A stretch of DNA of 64,000 bases from Methanolobus sp. (GTDB lineage: Archaea > Halobacteriota > Methanosarcinia > Methanosarcinales > Methanosarcinaceae): NCBI RefSeq assembly GCF_030682845.1, contig NZ_JAUXNK010000031.1, positions 1 through 64,000 on the forward strand. Direction: 5' to 3'. The notes under the pieces are model-generated. The model did no database searches. It saw nothing but the letters and a program-made list of their open reading frames with translations, and had not been told where the DNA came from. Positions 29,936-38,992 of this stretch are shown here, one piece after another (position 1 is the first letter of the stretch; every line of letters begins with the position of its first letter). The position numbers and the translations under genes were made by a program.

Positions 29936-30550
29936 ATGAGAAGAAATGTACCGCACAAACTTGAAAGAGGCGAACATGCTCAGATGCATACCCTTGAAGC
30001 GATCATTGCATCGCTCATCATGGTCGCAATTATCATATTCACTGTGCAGGCAACTTCCCTTACCCCTCTCACATCCTCCACAGCTAATGCCCACATAGAG
30101 GCCCAACTCCAGGCAATGGGGCAGGATATGCTCAATGCCCTTTCATATTCAGCTTATGGTCAGAACTCGAATCTGACAAATGATGTCCTGAAATGGGATG
30201 GTGAGCAGTATGTCTGGAACGGGACAACATACAGGACAGTTAGGAATCCAGGTTACGAGCTTCAGGACAGTTCACTTGCCCATACGCTCGAATTCATCGC
30301 AGTCAAAAGAGGGATTGCACATAATGTTCATTTCAGCTGGGTGGATGAAGAAGGCGTCACAATGTCCCGAAGATACATCTATAACGGGGATCCTTCGAAT
30401 AACGCTGTGGTGATATCAAAGAGAGTGCATTTATCAGATTTTGACGTCGGTAACACAACTGAATTTGCGGCACGCAGCGGAATCCCGGATGCGGATCCGA
30501 CAGATTTCTACAATATCGTGAATGTAAAAATGACGCTCTGGAGAATGTAG
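29936..30550 (+). CDS. Cassette A gene 2: pilin-like protein (DUF7288-like)
   Basis: AQMHTLEAIIASLIMVAIIIFTVQATSLTPLTSSTANAHIEAQLQAMGQDML; paralog of 34687-35307. Confidence 0.8.
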   Translation: MRRNVPHKLERGEHAQMHTLEAIIASLIMVAIIIFTVQATSLTPLTSSTANAHIEAQLQAMGQDMLNALSYSAYGQNSNLTNDVLKWDGEQYVWNGTTYRTVRNPGYELQDSSLAHTLEFIAVKRGIAHNVHFSWVDEEGVTMSRRYIYNGDPSNNAVVISKRVHLSDFDVGNTTEFAARSGIPDADPTDFYNIVNVKMTLWRM

Positions 30551-30557
30551 TGATCGC

Positions 30558-31415
30558 ATGAGAAAATTAGATGATTCCGCTCAGTTGTTATTGATAGCAG
30601 GTTTTGCCATAGGAGTAGGCATAGTTGTAATTACAGTCATGCTAAGCAATGTGATATATGCCAGCAACATGGCATCGGAATCAAGCATTGATACTTCCCG
30701 CTACGATATTGCCAACGCGATCCAGACAACCACTGAAGCATATCAGGACGCTTACAGGTACTCCATATTGGATGAGGATAACATCACCCGTTATGAAGAA
30801 TATATTGACTCCTACTCCAGGAAAGCCTCACAGAACTATGCAACAGCAGGCTTTACTTTCCACCTGCAAGACCATGGCTTCTCAGAACCTTACTTCACCC
30901 ACAACGGGCTTGCAGAGGGGAAGGACAACTGGACCCTTGTGAGCAACGTAAACATGACTGAATCATTCTTTATTACGCCAAACACATCCACCATGGGAAA
31001 TGAATCCAATCCTCTTGTAATCGAAGCCTTCAATCATAGCGGAAGTAGCCTATGGTCAATCGGAATGTACAATTCAAGCGGGAAGGTAAACATAACTGTA
31101 ATAGACGGTTCATTCGCACCTCGGTACAAACCAGATATAGGAGCTAATCCAGAAGTCAACATAACAGGTAATCGGATCAATAATGAAACCTTCGAGTTCA
31201 ATTATTCTGCTTCCACAACAGGCCAGGATTATTCAATAAATATCTACAACGGAAGCAATACCATTGGAATCTACACAATATCCGGCAATACTTCATCCGG
31301 TCAGCCCTTCATGCTTGCAAGATACGAAGTTGCGAACCCAACCCTGAGGATGGCTTCCAGCCAGATGAGTATTAACCGGTCGGTGCCAATTCCCCTTCCG
31401 GGGGGGATGTCATGA
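30558..31415 (+). CDS. Cassette A gene 3: membrane-anchored surface protein (DUF7261-like)
   Basis: MRKLDDSAQLLLIAGFAIGVGIVVITVMLSNVIYASNMASES; paralog of 35330-36154. Confidence 0.8.
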   Translation: MRKLDDSAQLLLIAGFAIGVGIVVITVMLSNVIYASNMASESSIDTSRYDIANAIQTTTEAYQDAYRYSILDEDNITRYEEYIDSYSRKASQNYATAGFTFHLQDHGFSEPYFTHNGLAEGKDNWTLVSNVNMTESFFITPNTSTMGNESNPLVIEAFNHSGSSLWSIGMYNSSGKVNITVIDGSFAPRYKPDIGANPEVNITGNRINNETFEFNYSASTTGQDYSINIYNGSNTIGIYTISGNTSSGQPFMLARYEVANPTLRMASSQMSINRSVPIPLPGGMS

Positions 31416-31885
31416 GAGATCTGGCAGGAGATGAGAATGCAGTATCTATCTCAATTGGGTTCATACTTACCTTCTCCATAACAGTTCTTGTGATGGTAAT
31501 TGCTCTGACATCATTTTATTCACTGATGGGACAGGCTGAGCAGACCGTGATGCGCGACGAGTTCGAAATACATGGAAGCGATATTGCGGTCCGTATAACA
31601 TCTCTGGATACGACAGTTGGTATAGCAAAAGATGCAGGTTCCGATATTGGAAGGATCAGTTACAGACTATCTCTTCCTGACAAGATAGCAGGGAAGGAGT
31701 ATTCCATCGAGTTCTCAAACAGTACAAATGAAATAACTTTCATGTCTGAGGAAAGAGCTGAGACAAGGGTCAAAGTACCCTATTCCACCGAAGATACCAA
31801 TGTTACTCCAACTATTCTTTACAGTTCGAAAGGCGAATACCTGATGGTTTACAACCCGATCACCAATACAATAGATATATCCTGA
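31412..31885 (+). CDS. Cassette A gene 4: membrane-anchored surface protein (DUF7266-like)
   Basis: DENAVSISIGFILTFSITVLVMVIALTSFYSLMGQAEQTVMRDEFEIHGSDIAVRI; ATGA overlap with gene 3; paralog of 36151-36648. Confidence 0.8.
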   Translation: MRDLAGDENAVSISIGFILTFSITVLVMVIALTSFYSLMGQAEQTVMRDEFEIHGSDIAVRITSLDTTVGIAKDAGSDIGRISYRLSLPDKIAGKEYSIEFSNSTNEITFMSEERAETRVKVPYSTEDTNVTPTILYSSKGEYLMVYNPITNTIDIS

Positions 31886-31891
31886 GAGTGA

Positions 31892-32686
31892 GTGCACATG
31901 GACAGCAGGAAAAAGGCACGAAAAAATATTGTTGCATCCGATGATGCTGTTTCAGAAGTACTTGGTTTCAGTATCACTCTTGGAGTGATGGTTCTGTCGC
32001 TCGCTGTTATAGGCGTTGCAGGATATCCCATGCTTGAAAACATGCAGGAGAGAGGACATCTTCTGAACATAGAGCAAAGTTTCTCTGTGCTGCAGCCCAA
32101 CATTAACAAAGTGGCATTCGGAAAAGCACCCTCTCAGTCAGTAGAGCTTAAAATGTACGGGAGCAGCATCTCAGTTACAGGAACCAGTTACATGAATTTG
32201 AGCATGCAGGTATGGAATAGTACCAATTCGAGTTATGATACCCCTTCCCTTGAAAGACAGATGAGGACGATAGAGAATCAATATAGTGAAAATACCGTAG
32301 CCTATGAGAACACAGGCACCTGGGTCAGGTACCCGCAAGGAAGTTCCATAGCGATCTCAAAACCGGATTTCGCGTATCATGACAACGTATTACTTATTCC
32401 CATGGTAACCATTTCAGGCACAAAAAGCATTTCCGGTTCAGGGCTGACCCGTGTTGTTTCCCAGGGAGGGCAAATATCGGTTTCAGTATATGAAAATGTA
32501 TCCAGGGTCGACATTACCATTAAAAGCGATTATTACGAGGGCTGGGAAAGGTACCTGAATGAAACGCTGGGAATGGATATCAAGTACACAGATCCTGCAA
32601 ACAGCACCATATCTGCAAGCCGGGATTATAATCCCGGCATAGATGTGCTTGTGACAGTATCTCCAATGAGTGTAACTATTGAGTAG
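31892..32686 (+). CDS. Cassette A gene 5: membrane-anchored surface protein (DUF7289-like)
   Basis: SDDAVSEVLGFSITLGVMVLSLAVIG...NINKVAFGKAPSQSVELKMYGSSISVTG; paralog of 36664-37434 and more distantly of gene 6. Confidence 0.8.
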   Translation: MHMDSRKKARKNIVASDDAVSEVLGFSITLGVMVLSLAVIGVAGYPMLENMQERGHLLNIEQSFSVLQPNINKVAFGKAPSQSVELKMYGSSISVTGTSYMNLSMQVWNSTNSSYDTPSLERQMRTIENQYSENTVAYENTGTWVRYPQGSSIAISKPDFAYHDNVLLIPMVTISGTKSISGSGLTRVVSQGGQISVSVYENVSRVDITIKSDYYEGWERYLNETLGMDIKYTDPANSTISASRDYNPGIDVLVTVSPMSVTIE

Positions 32687-32697
32687 TAGGTGCGATT

Positions 32698-34137
32698 ATG
32701 GTCAAAAAATTTATTATTTCTGAAAAAGCTGTGTCTGCTGTTGTAGGAGTGATGATAATCCTTGCACTCACTATTACGTCTACAAGCGTCATCCTTCTGT
32801 ATTCAACCCCCACCATGAGAAATATGGGGGATATGGCCAACGCCCAGAGAGCTGAACAGGCATTTACGGTTTTTGACTCCAGGGTTAGCAAGGTGGCACT
32901 GGGAGAATCACCCAGCCAGACCACATCGTTCTCAATAATGGACGGTAGTGTCAGCGTCAATGGGGATGCAAGTGCCTATCAGAACAGCCAGATGGTAGTG
33001 GTGTGCACCCAGCTCAGCGGGGAATCATGGTATACTACTTTTAACAATAACAGGTTCAAATGGAACAGCTGGGAGCCTCATGTAGCCCAGCCAAACATGA
33101 CTGTGTTCCGTTCACCTATGGGAAGCATTACCTATACCCAGGGAGATCGCATCATCGGCTATGAAGGTGGCGGCGTATGGTCAAAATACCCCACCGGAAA
33201 GGCCGTCATGATATCCCCGCCGGAATTCCATTACAATGGAGAAACGCTCACCCTGCCCATAATGAAAATAGAAGGAAACGAGGTTTTCAGCGGAAGGACG
33301 GATGTTGCAGTGACCGTGAGCTCCGATAATATGCCTGTAGTACTCTATCCTGATCCAAGCAGTATAAAGAAAGTTAATCCGCTCAGCTCGGATAAAGTGC
33401 TCATCTACATAAAGAGCGAATTCTACACAGCCTGGGCCGATTATGCTAATTCCCTTACTTATGCCAGTGCAACAACAGATGACGCAAACCAGACTGCCAT
33501 CGTGGAACTGGAGGTGATGCCGGCAATGGGAAAAGATCAGCTTAAGCAGGTGTTCAAGATTGGTGCCCTTAACCAGACAAATCCTGCACCAATGTATAAT
33601 TTCACGTTCAATCTGGAAGCAAAAGCAAGCCAAGGGCTTAATCCAAGCAATTATCAGATAACTGCTTCGTCCGGCACAAAGACCCTGACGTACACCCTTG
33701 CTAAAAAAGGTGGTGCAAACCAACTTGAGCTTGGACTGATCTATAAAGATACAGCCACAGGTGGAGGTACTGAAACATGGGTAGGAACAACAGTATTCTC
33801 TGTCAGTGGTTCAAAAGAAGACCAGTCTGCAAACGTTGACTTGCTGAGCACCTCTTTCAACATGAAATATGATTCAAATACAGGTGACTTTTCTTGGCCT
33901 GATTTGGATATAACAAAAAGTAACCCAAACAGCACCCAATCATTGCACACTGTATCTCAGCATTATATGAAACTTCTCACAATGGATGGTTCAGTAATAT
34001 TCAATATCCAATCACCCGGGAAGTCAGATCCTGTGGACTATTCAGAATCAACACTGACACTCCTATATGATGGGGCGCCGGGAAGCATCACTTACCTGCA
34101 TGTGAGCAGGAACGATCTTGCAGTTACACTCAGTTGA
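32698..34137 (+). CDS. Cassette A gene 6: large membrane-anchored surface protein (DUF7289-like N-terminus)
   Basis: EKAVSAVVGVMIILALTITSTSVILLYSTPTMRNMGDMANAQRAEQAFTVFDSRVSKVALGESPSQTTSFSIMDGSVSVNG; paralog of 37442-38920. Confidence 0.8.
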   Translation: MVKKFIISEKAVSAVVGVMIILALTITSTSVILLYSTPTMRNMGDMANAQRAEQAFTVFDSRVSKVALGESPSQTTSFSIMDGSVSVNGDASAYQNSQMVVVCTQLSGESWYTTFNNNRFKWNSWEPHVAQPNMTVFRSPMGSITYTQGDRIIGYEGGGVWSKYPTGKAVMISPPEFHYNGETLTLPIMKIEGNEVFSGRTDVAVTVSSDNMPVVLYPDPSSIKKVNPLSSDKVLIYIKSEFYTAWADYANSLTYASATTDDANQTAIVELEVMPAMGKDQLKQVFKIGALNQTNPAPMYNFTFNLEAKASQGLNPSNYQITASSGTKTLTYTLAKKGGANQLELGLIYKDTATGGGTETWVGTTVFSVSGSKEDQSANVDLLSTSFNMKYDSNTGDFSWPDLDITKSNPNSTQSLHTVSQHYMKLLTMDGSVIFNIQSPGKSDPVDYSESTLTLLYDGAPGSITYLHVSRNDLAVTLS

Positions 34138-34139
34138 TC

Positions 34140-34185
34140 CTATGTAAGGGGAGTTATCCTCTTACATAGAGTAATTATCTTTTTA
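34140..34185 (+). terminator. 13-bp hairpin CTATGTAAGGGGA-GTTA-TCCTCTTACATAG plus downstream T-tract, between cassettes A and B
   Basis: Stem arms 34140-34152/34157-34169 (one G-T wobble), T-tract follows. Confidence 0.8.
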
Positions 34186-34216
34186 TATAATAAAGTATAT
34201 ATTTATAGAGAGGATT

Positions 34217-34684
34217 ATGGATAACAGTGGCCAGATGCATATGGATTACCTGATAGGGATTGCAATATTCCTTGTCAGTATCACTTTTGTTTTCTCCTAC
34301 ACAGCCGGGTTATTCACCCCGTTCCAGTCAAACTCAGATGAAGTCACCCTTATAGCCGACAGGGTCGCAACAAACATCGTTGAGCAAAATATGAGTGTAG
34401 GCAGACCCGGGGCAACTAATCTTCTGAATGACACAAAAGTAAATGACTTTTTTAATTACACTGACAGCAATTACCAAAATACTCTTGACATGCTGGGGAT
34501 GAATGGAACTTACCTTCGGTATAATCTCAATATTACGCTTGAAGATAATACAGGAATAACAAAACTAACAGGAGAGTCCCTGCCCTCTCAGGGAAACATA
34601 GGACAGACCATAAGAGTTGTGCAGCTCAGAAATGAAACAACAGGGAACATTTCCCAGGCAATTTTAGCCGTGAGAGTGTGGTAA
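34217..34684 (+). CDS. Cassette B gene 1: pilin-like protein (DUF7287-like)
   Basis: MDNSGQMHMDYLIGIAIFLVSITFVFSYTAGLFTPFQSNSDEVTLIADRV; shares TPFQSNSDEVTLIADRV exactly with cassette A gene 1. Confidence 0.8.
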   Translation: MDNSGQMHMDYLIGIAIFLVSITFVFSYTAGLFTPFQSNSDEVTLIADRVATNIVEQNMSVGRPGATNLLNDTKVNDFFNYTDSNYQNTLDMLGMNGTYLRYNLNITLEDNTGITKLTGESLPSQGNIGQTIRVVQLRNETTGNISQAILAVRVW

Positions 34685-34686
34685 GC

Positions 34687-35307
34687 ATGGAGAAAAAGAA
34701 AGGACAGACATCTCTAAAGTCGAGTTCATCCGCACAGTTACACACACTTGAAGCCTTAATGGCACTGTTACTTGTTATTGGCGTGATCATTTATACTGTC
34801 CAGGCAACATCCCTGACCCCGCTCACATCCTCAACTGCAAATGCGCATATTGAGTCCCAGTTGCAGATACTCGGACAGGACATGCTTAGTACACTTGACT
34901 ACGCCGAATACGGGCAGGATTCGCCCCTTAAAACAGACATATTGAGCTGGAATGGTAAGTACTACACATGGGACTCAAACCAATATAGATCGACTTCCGG
35001 AGATAATCTTAGTAACAGTTCAACCGCAAATATTCTGAAATCTGTTGCAATTGGGAGAGGAATAGCACATAATGTGGAGTTTGCATGGATAGAAGAAGGT
35101 GGCACCATGCGAACTATGCCATATATATACAACGGTGAGCCCTCGGATAACGCTGTAGTAATTACCAAAAGAGTATTGCTGTCAGACTCTGATTTTCCTG
35201 ATAAGGACCCAACCTCCTTCAGAAAAAGTAGCGGTATTCTGGATGCCGATCAAAGTACGGATTTCTATAACCTTATCGATGTGAAACTGACTCTATGGCG
35301 CATGTAA
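34687..35307 (+). CDS. Cassette B gene 2: pilin-like protein (DUF7288-like)
   Basis: AQLHTLEALMALLLVIGVIIYTVQATSLTPLTSSTANAHIESQLQILGQDML; start set at internal ATG 34687. Confidence 0.8.
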   Translation: MEKKKGQTSLKSSSSAQLHTLEALMALLLVIGVIIYTVQATSLTPLTSSTANAHIESQLQILGQDMLSTLDYAEYGQDSPLKTDILSWNGKYYTWDSNQYRSTSGDNLSNSSTANILKSVAIGRGIAHNVEFAWIEEGGTMRTMPYIYNGEPSDNAVVITKRVLLSDSDFPDKDPTSFRKSSGILDADQSTDFYNLIDVKLTLWRM

Positions 35308-35329
35308 AACAAAATGGCAAGTGGTTGAT

Positions 35330-36154
35330 ATGAGAAAATGGAACGACTCTGCACAGATGATATTGATTGCCGGTTTTGCCATAGGGATAGGCATCGTAGT
35401 CCTTACAGTTATGCTGAATAACATAATCTATGCAAGTAATACTGCTTCAGAGGCAAATATCGAGACTAATGTTTTTGATTTTTCCAATACAGTAAGAGTG
35501 ACAACTCAGGCTTACGAAAAGGCCTATTGCAATGGTTCTATTAACAACGCATACATCTCCAACTATAGCCAGCAAATGGCAAAGAGCTATGCACTCTCAG
35601 GGTTCATATACACCCTGGATAATGATCCCTTGCAAGAACCTTATCTAACAGAGAATGGACTCAGCAGCGGAAATCCTGAATGGGTTGTTGTCGATAGGAT
35701 TAACCAGACAGATCACTTTGAGTTGGTGATAAACACTTCTTCACTGGGAAACGAATCAAGCTGCTTTGCAATAGAAGCATTTAACCAGTCTGGTATGTTC
35801 TGGTCAGTCAGGGTCTTCAACTCCAGCGGCGCATTTTATGCTAATGTTACAAATAGTACAGACATACTGAGAACTGAGAACATTGGTGCCGGCAGCCCAT
35901 CATTGAATATATATAATAATACGCCTTTTGATTTTCATTTTAACACCCTGACAGCAGGTGAACAATACCGGATCAGATATGTAAATGGTAACCAGGCAAG
36001 TGGTACTTTCGCAATATCAGGCAACCTCACTAACGGTCAGCCTTTTGAAATTAGAAGATACCATGTGCTCAATACCACGATGTCACTTAACAAGAACGGA
36101 CATCTGGAAATGAATGTGACGATACCTGTTACATTGCCACGGGGGCATATATGA
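35330..36154 (+). CDS. Cassette B gene 3: membrane-anchored surface protein (DUF7261-like)
   Basis: MRKWNDSAQMILIAGFAIGIGIVVLTVMLNNIIYASNTASEA; start set at ATG 35330. Confidence 0.8.
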   Translation: MRKWNDSAQMILIAGFAIGIGIVVLTVMLNNIIYASNTASEANIETNVFDFSNTVRVTTQAYEKAYCNGSINNAYISNYSQQMAKSYALSGFIYTLDNDPLQEPYLTENGLSSGNPEWVVVDRINQTDHFELVINTSSLGNESSCFAIEAFNQSGMFWSVRVFNSSGAFYANVTNSTDILRTENIGAGSPSLNIYNNTPFDFHFNTLTAGEQYRIRYVNGNQASGTFAISGNLTNGQPFEIRRYHVLNTTMSLNKNGHLEMNVTIPVTLPRGHI

Positions 36155-36648
36155 ACAGAAAAATTGCCACCATGAAATTTACCCGTGACGAGAGGGCAGT
36201 ATCCCTTTCTGTGGGATTCATGCTTACACTTGCTATAACACTCATAACCACAATGGTTCTGATCAGTTCCTTTTATACCATGATGGACAGGGCAGAGCAT
36301 ACTGTAATGCGTGATGAGTTCGAGATACATGGTAATGACATCTCGCTACAGATATCAAATATCGACACTGCTATCCAGATTACCAACAATGCCGGGGGAA
36401 GAGTGGAAAGCATCACTTATCAGCTGATACTCCCGGACACTATAGCAAACAAACAGTATTCTGTGGAGTTCTCCGGCCATCCTGGAACCAAAGAGATCAT
36501 CTTTGAATCCGAAGGAAGAGAGGAGACTAAAGTGAAAGTGGCATATACAACTAATGCTGTCAACGTCACACCCACAAAACTGTATAGCGGCTCAAATGAC
36601 TTCGTTTTACATTACAATGCCACCTCAAATATGCTGGAGATACATTGA
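36151..36648 (+). CDS. Cassette B gene 4: membrane-anchored surface protein (DUF7266-like)
   Basis: DERAVSLSVGFMLTLAITLITTMVLISSFYTMMDRAEHTVMRDEFEIHGNDISLQI; same ATGA overlap as cassette A. Confidence 0.8.
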   Translation: MNRKIATMKFTRDERAVSLSVGFMLTLAITLITTMVLISSFYTMMDRAEHTVMRDEFEIHGNDISLQISNIDTAIQITNNAGGRVESITYQLILPDTIANKQYSVEFSGHPGTKEIIFESEGREETKVKVAYTTNAVNVTPTKLYSGSNDFVLHYNATSNMLEIH

Positions 36649-36663
36649 ACCGGAGAGGAGCTA

Positions 36664-37434
36664 ATGAAAAAGATATTTACAAGGTCTGAAGATGCAGTTT
36701 CCGAAATGGTGGACTTTAGCATCATCTTGAGCATAATGCTCCTTGCCACCGGGATAATAGTAGTTGCAGGAGCCCCTCTTCTGGAGAACACTCAGAATAT
36801 GCAACATACGGAAAACATCAGGCAGGGTTTCGAGGTACTTGCCCTTAACCTGAACAAAGTGGTACAGGGAAAGGCTCCATCCCAATCCGTGGAAATGAAG
36901 ATGTACGGTGGGTCCCTGTCTGTCACCGGGGAAAGCTATATGGATATTGACTTGAAGGTTTGGAACTCATCTGCAAATGCTTTTGAAACTCAGTCTCCCG
37001 GAGGTAAGATGAGGATGGTAGAGAATAATTTCCAGGATACAACTATTTCTTATGAGAACACCGGCGTGTGGACAAAGTATAGTACTGGTCAGTCACTGAT
37101 GGTTTCTGAACCACGTTTTACCTATGCGAATAATGTCCTGGTCATACCTATTGCTAAGATCGGTGGTAGCACTTCTATATCTGGTTCCGGACTTGTCAGA
37201 GTTACTGCTGACAGCGGAAGAAAGACTGTAGAGGCTTATGAAAATGTATCCCAAGTGAATATAACAGTAACAAGCGAATACTTCGAAGCATGGGGAAGAT
37301 ACCTGAACGAAAGTCTTCTAATGCCCATAGTTATGGTGGATGCTGATAATAAAACTATAAATCTTAGCAAGGATTATCTTACTAATATTGATGTGTATGT
37401 AGCCAGTTCACCCATGACAGTTACAATCAATTAA
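36664..37434 (+). CDS. Cassette B gene 5: membrane-anchored surface protein (DUF7289-like)
   Basis: SEDAVSEMVDFSIILSIMLLATGIIVVAGAPLLEN...NLNKVVQGKAPSQSVEMKMYGGSLSVTG. Confidence 0.8.
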   Translation: MKKIFTRSEDAVSEMVDFSIILSIMLLATGIIVVAGAPLLENTQNMQHTENIRQGFEVLALNLNKVVQGKAPSQSVEMKMYGGSLSVTGESYMDIDLKVWNSSANAFETQSPGGKMRMVENNFQDTTISYENTGVWTKYSTGQSLMVSEPRFTYANNVLVIPIAKIGGSTSISGSGLVRVTADSGRKTVEAYENVSQVNITVTSEYFEAWGRYLNESLLMPIVMVDADNKTINLSKDYLTNIDVYVASSPMTVTIN

Positions 37435-37441
37435 AAAGGGA

Positions 37442-38920
37442 GTGGGAACTTTGAAAACTATGTTGAAAAATGAAACTGCGGTTTCATCCGTGATCGGAAT
37501 CTCAATAATACTTCTAATTAGCCTGTTATCAATTGGCCTGATGCTTCTTTATACTGCGCCTTTGATAAGTGAAACACAGGATATTGCTAAAGCCCAGAAA
37601 GTAGAACAAGCGTTTACGGTCTTTGACTCAAGGACAAGTAAATCATCACTTGGAGAGTCTCCTCTCCAGGCAACCGCACTTTCCCTTATGGGAGAAAACA
37701 TTATCGTGCATGGAAGGATGGATTCATACAATGAGAGCAGAATCATGATAATAGCTCTGTCTTCTAATTCCTCATGGTATGATAGTTTTTATCCCAACCG
37801 AGGAGCATGGGGTGCATGGGAAAAATATGAGAATCAAGAGCATGATTTTGCAGGATTCAACGCCTCAATGGGAAAAGTAAGATACTATTCCGGAAACAGA
37901 GTTATCGCTTATGAGGGAGGAGGAGTCTGGTCCAGATATCCTGAAGGAGGAACAATAATGGTATCACCACCCGAGTTCCACTATAATGGCGAAACGTTAA
38001 CTCTCCCAATTATGAAAGTGGTTGGTAACGACTCTATTGGAGGAAGTTCGAATGTGAACATCAATGTTAAATCTTCCAACACGCCTGTGGTCCTTTATCC
38101 AAACACCACGAGGAATACCAATTTCACCAACCCCCTTAACTGTGATAAAATTCTAATCTATATTAACAGTGAATTTTATGACGGATGGGCCGAGTACGCC
38201 GAAACACTTACTTCCACTCATGCGATTCTGGATCACAAAAATAAGACAGCAATTATTGAAATGGATACAAAGCCTCCCATGGGAACATTTCCATTGAAAC
38301 ATTCGTTCAAGATAGGCAAACTGAACCAATCAAACCCCGAACCCATCTACAACTTCTCTTTCTCTTTTGAGGCTGTTACAGGTGATGCATCCAACTTCAA
38401 TTCTGTGGAAACATACGTTACTGCTACTGCAGGAACAAAGACCCTTAATTACGAGATAAAGAAAACCACTATAGAGTTCATAGAATATTCAGACTCTGCT
38501 GTTGGCACGAATAGGGAGAGATGGGTCAGTACTGGTAGCCCTAACAGTACTTTTGTAATCTATGATGATCCCACTAACAAGAAGAAAGCAAACAGTACTT
38601 TCGACCTTGTCAGTGATACTTATCCACTGAAATATCATAACAAGTACGGGGCAGAATTCTCATGGGATGAGGTCAGCCCAACAACAATGACTCCAAACCT
38701 GACCATTGCAAATGGTGATGTGCAGTCATTAAATAATATCACCCAGCACTACATGAAACTTTTATCACAGGAGGGCGTCATGACTTGTACATGGGAGCAA
38801 AAAAAGAATAAAAAGATCAATGAGGGCGCTTCAACCTATACTTTGATCTATGACGGAGGGGAGGGATACCTCACCTACCTGCACATCACAAGCAACGAGC
38901 TTGAGGTAACCCTTGATTGA
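37442..38920 (+). CDS. Cassette B gene 6: large membrane-anchored surface protein (DUF7289-like N-terminus)
   Basis: ETAVSSVIGISIILLISLLSIGLMLLYTAP...KVEQAFTVFDSRTSKSSLGESPLQATALSLMGENIIVHG; start may be TTG at about 37451. Confidence 0.78.
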   Translation: MGTLKTMLKNETAVSSVIGISIILLISLLSIGLMLLYTAPLISETQDIAKAQKVEQAFTVFDSRTSKSSLGESPLQATALSLMGENIIVHGRMDSYNESRIMIIALSSNSSWYDSFYPNRGAWGAWEKYENQEHDFAGFNASMGKVRYYSGNRVIAYEGGGVWSRYPEGGTIMVSPPEFHYNGETLTLPIMKVVGNDSIGGSSNVNINVKSSNTPVVLYPNTTRNTNFTNPLNCDKILIYINSEFYDGWAEYAETLTSTHAILDHKNKTAIIEMDTKPPMGTFPLKHSFKIGKLNQSNPEPIYNFSFSFEAVTGDASNFNSVETYVTATAGTKTLNYEIKKTTIEFIEYSDSAVGTNRERWVSTGSPNSTFVIYDDPTNKKKANSTFDLVSDTYPLKYHNKYGAEFSWDEVSPTTMTPNLTIANGDVQSLNNITQHYMKLLSQEGVMTCTWEQKKNKKINEGASTYTLIYDGGEGYLTYLHITSNELEVTLD

Positions 38921-38931
38921 ACAATAGACAG

Positions 38932-38950
38932 AGGGTTTCACAGAAACCCT
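38932..38950 (+). terminator. Hairpin AGGGTTTC-ACA-GAAACCCT after cassette B
   Basis: 8-bp perfect stem directly downstream of the last cassette gene. Confidence 0.5.
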
Positions 38951-38992
38951 TAAATCAATCACTTGCCTTACCGATTACAAAAGGTGAAACTT

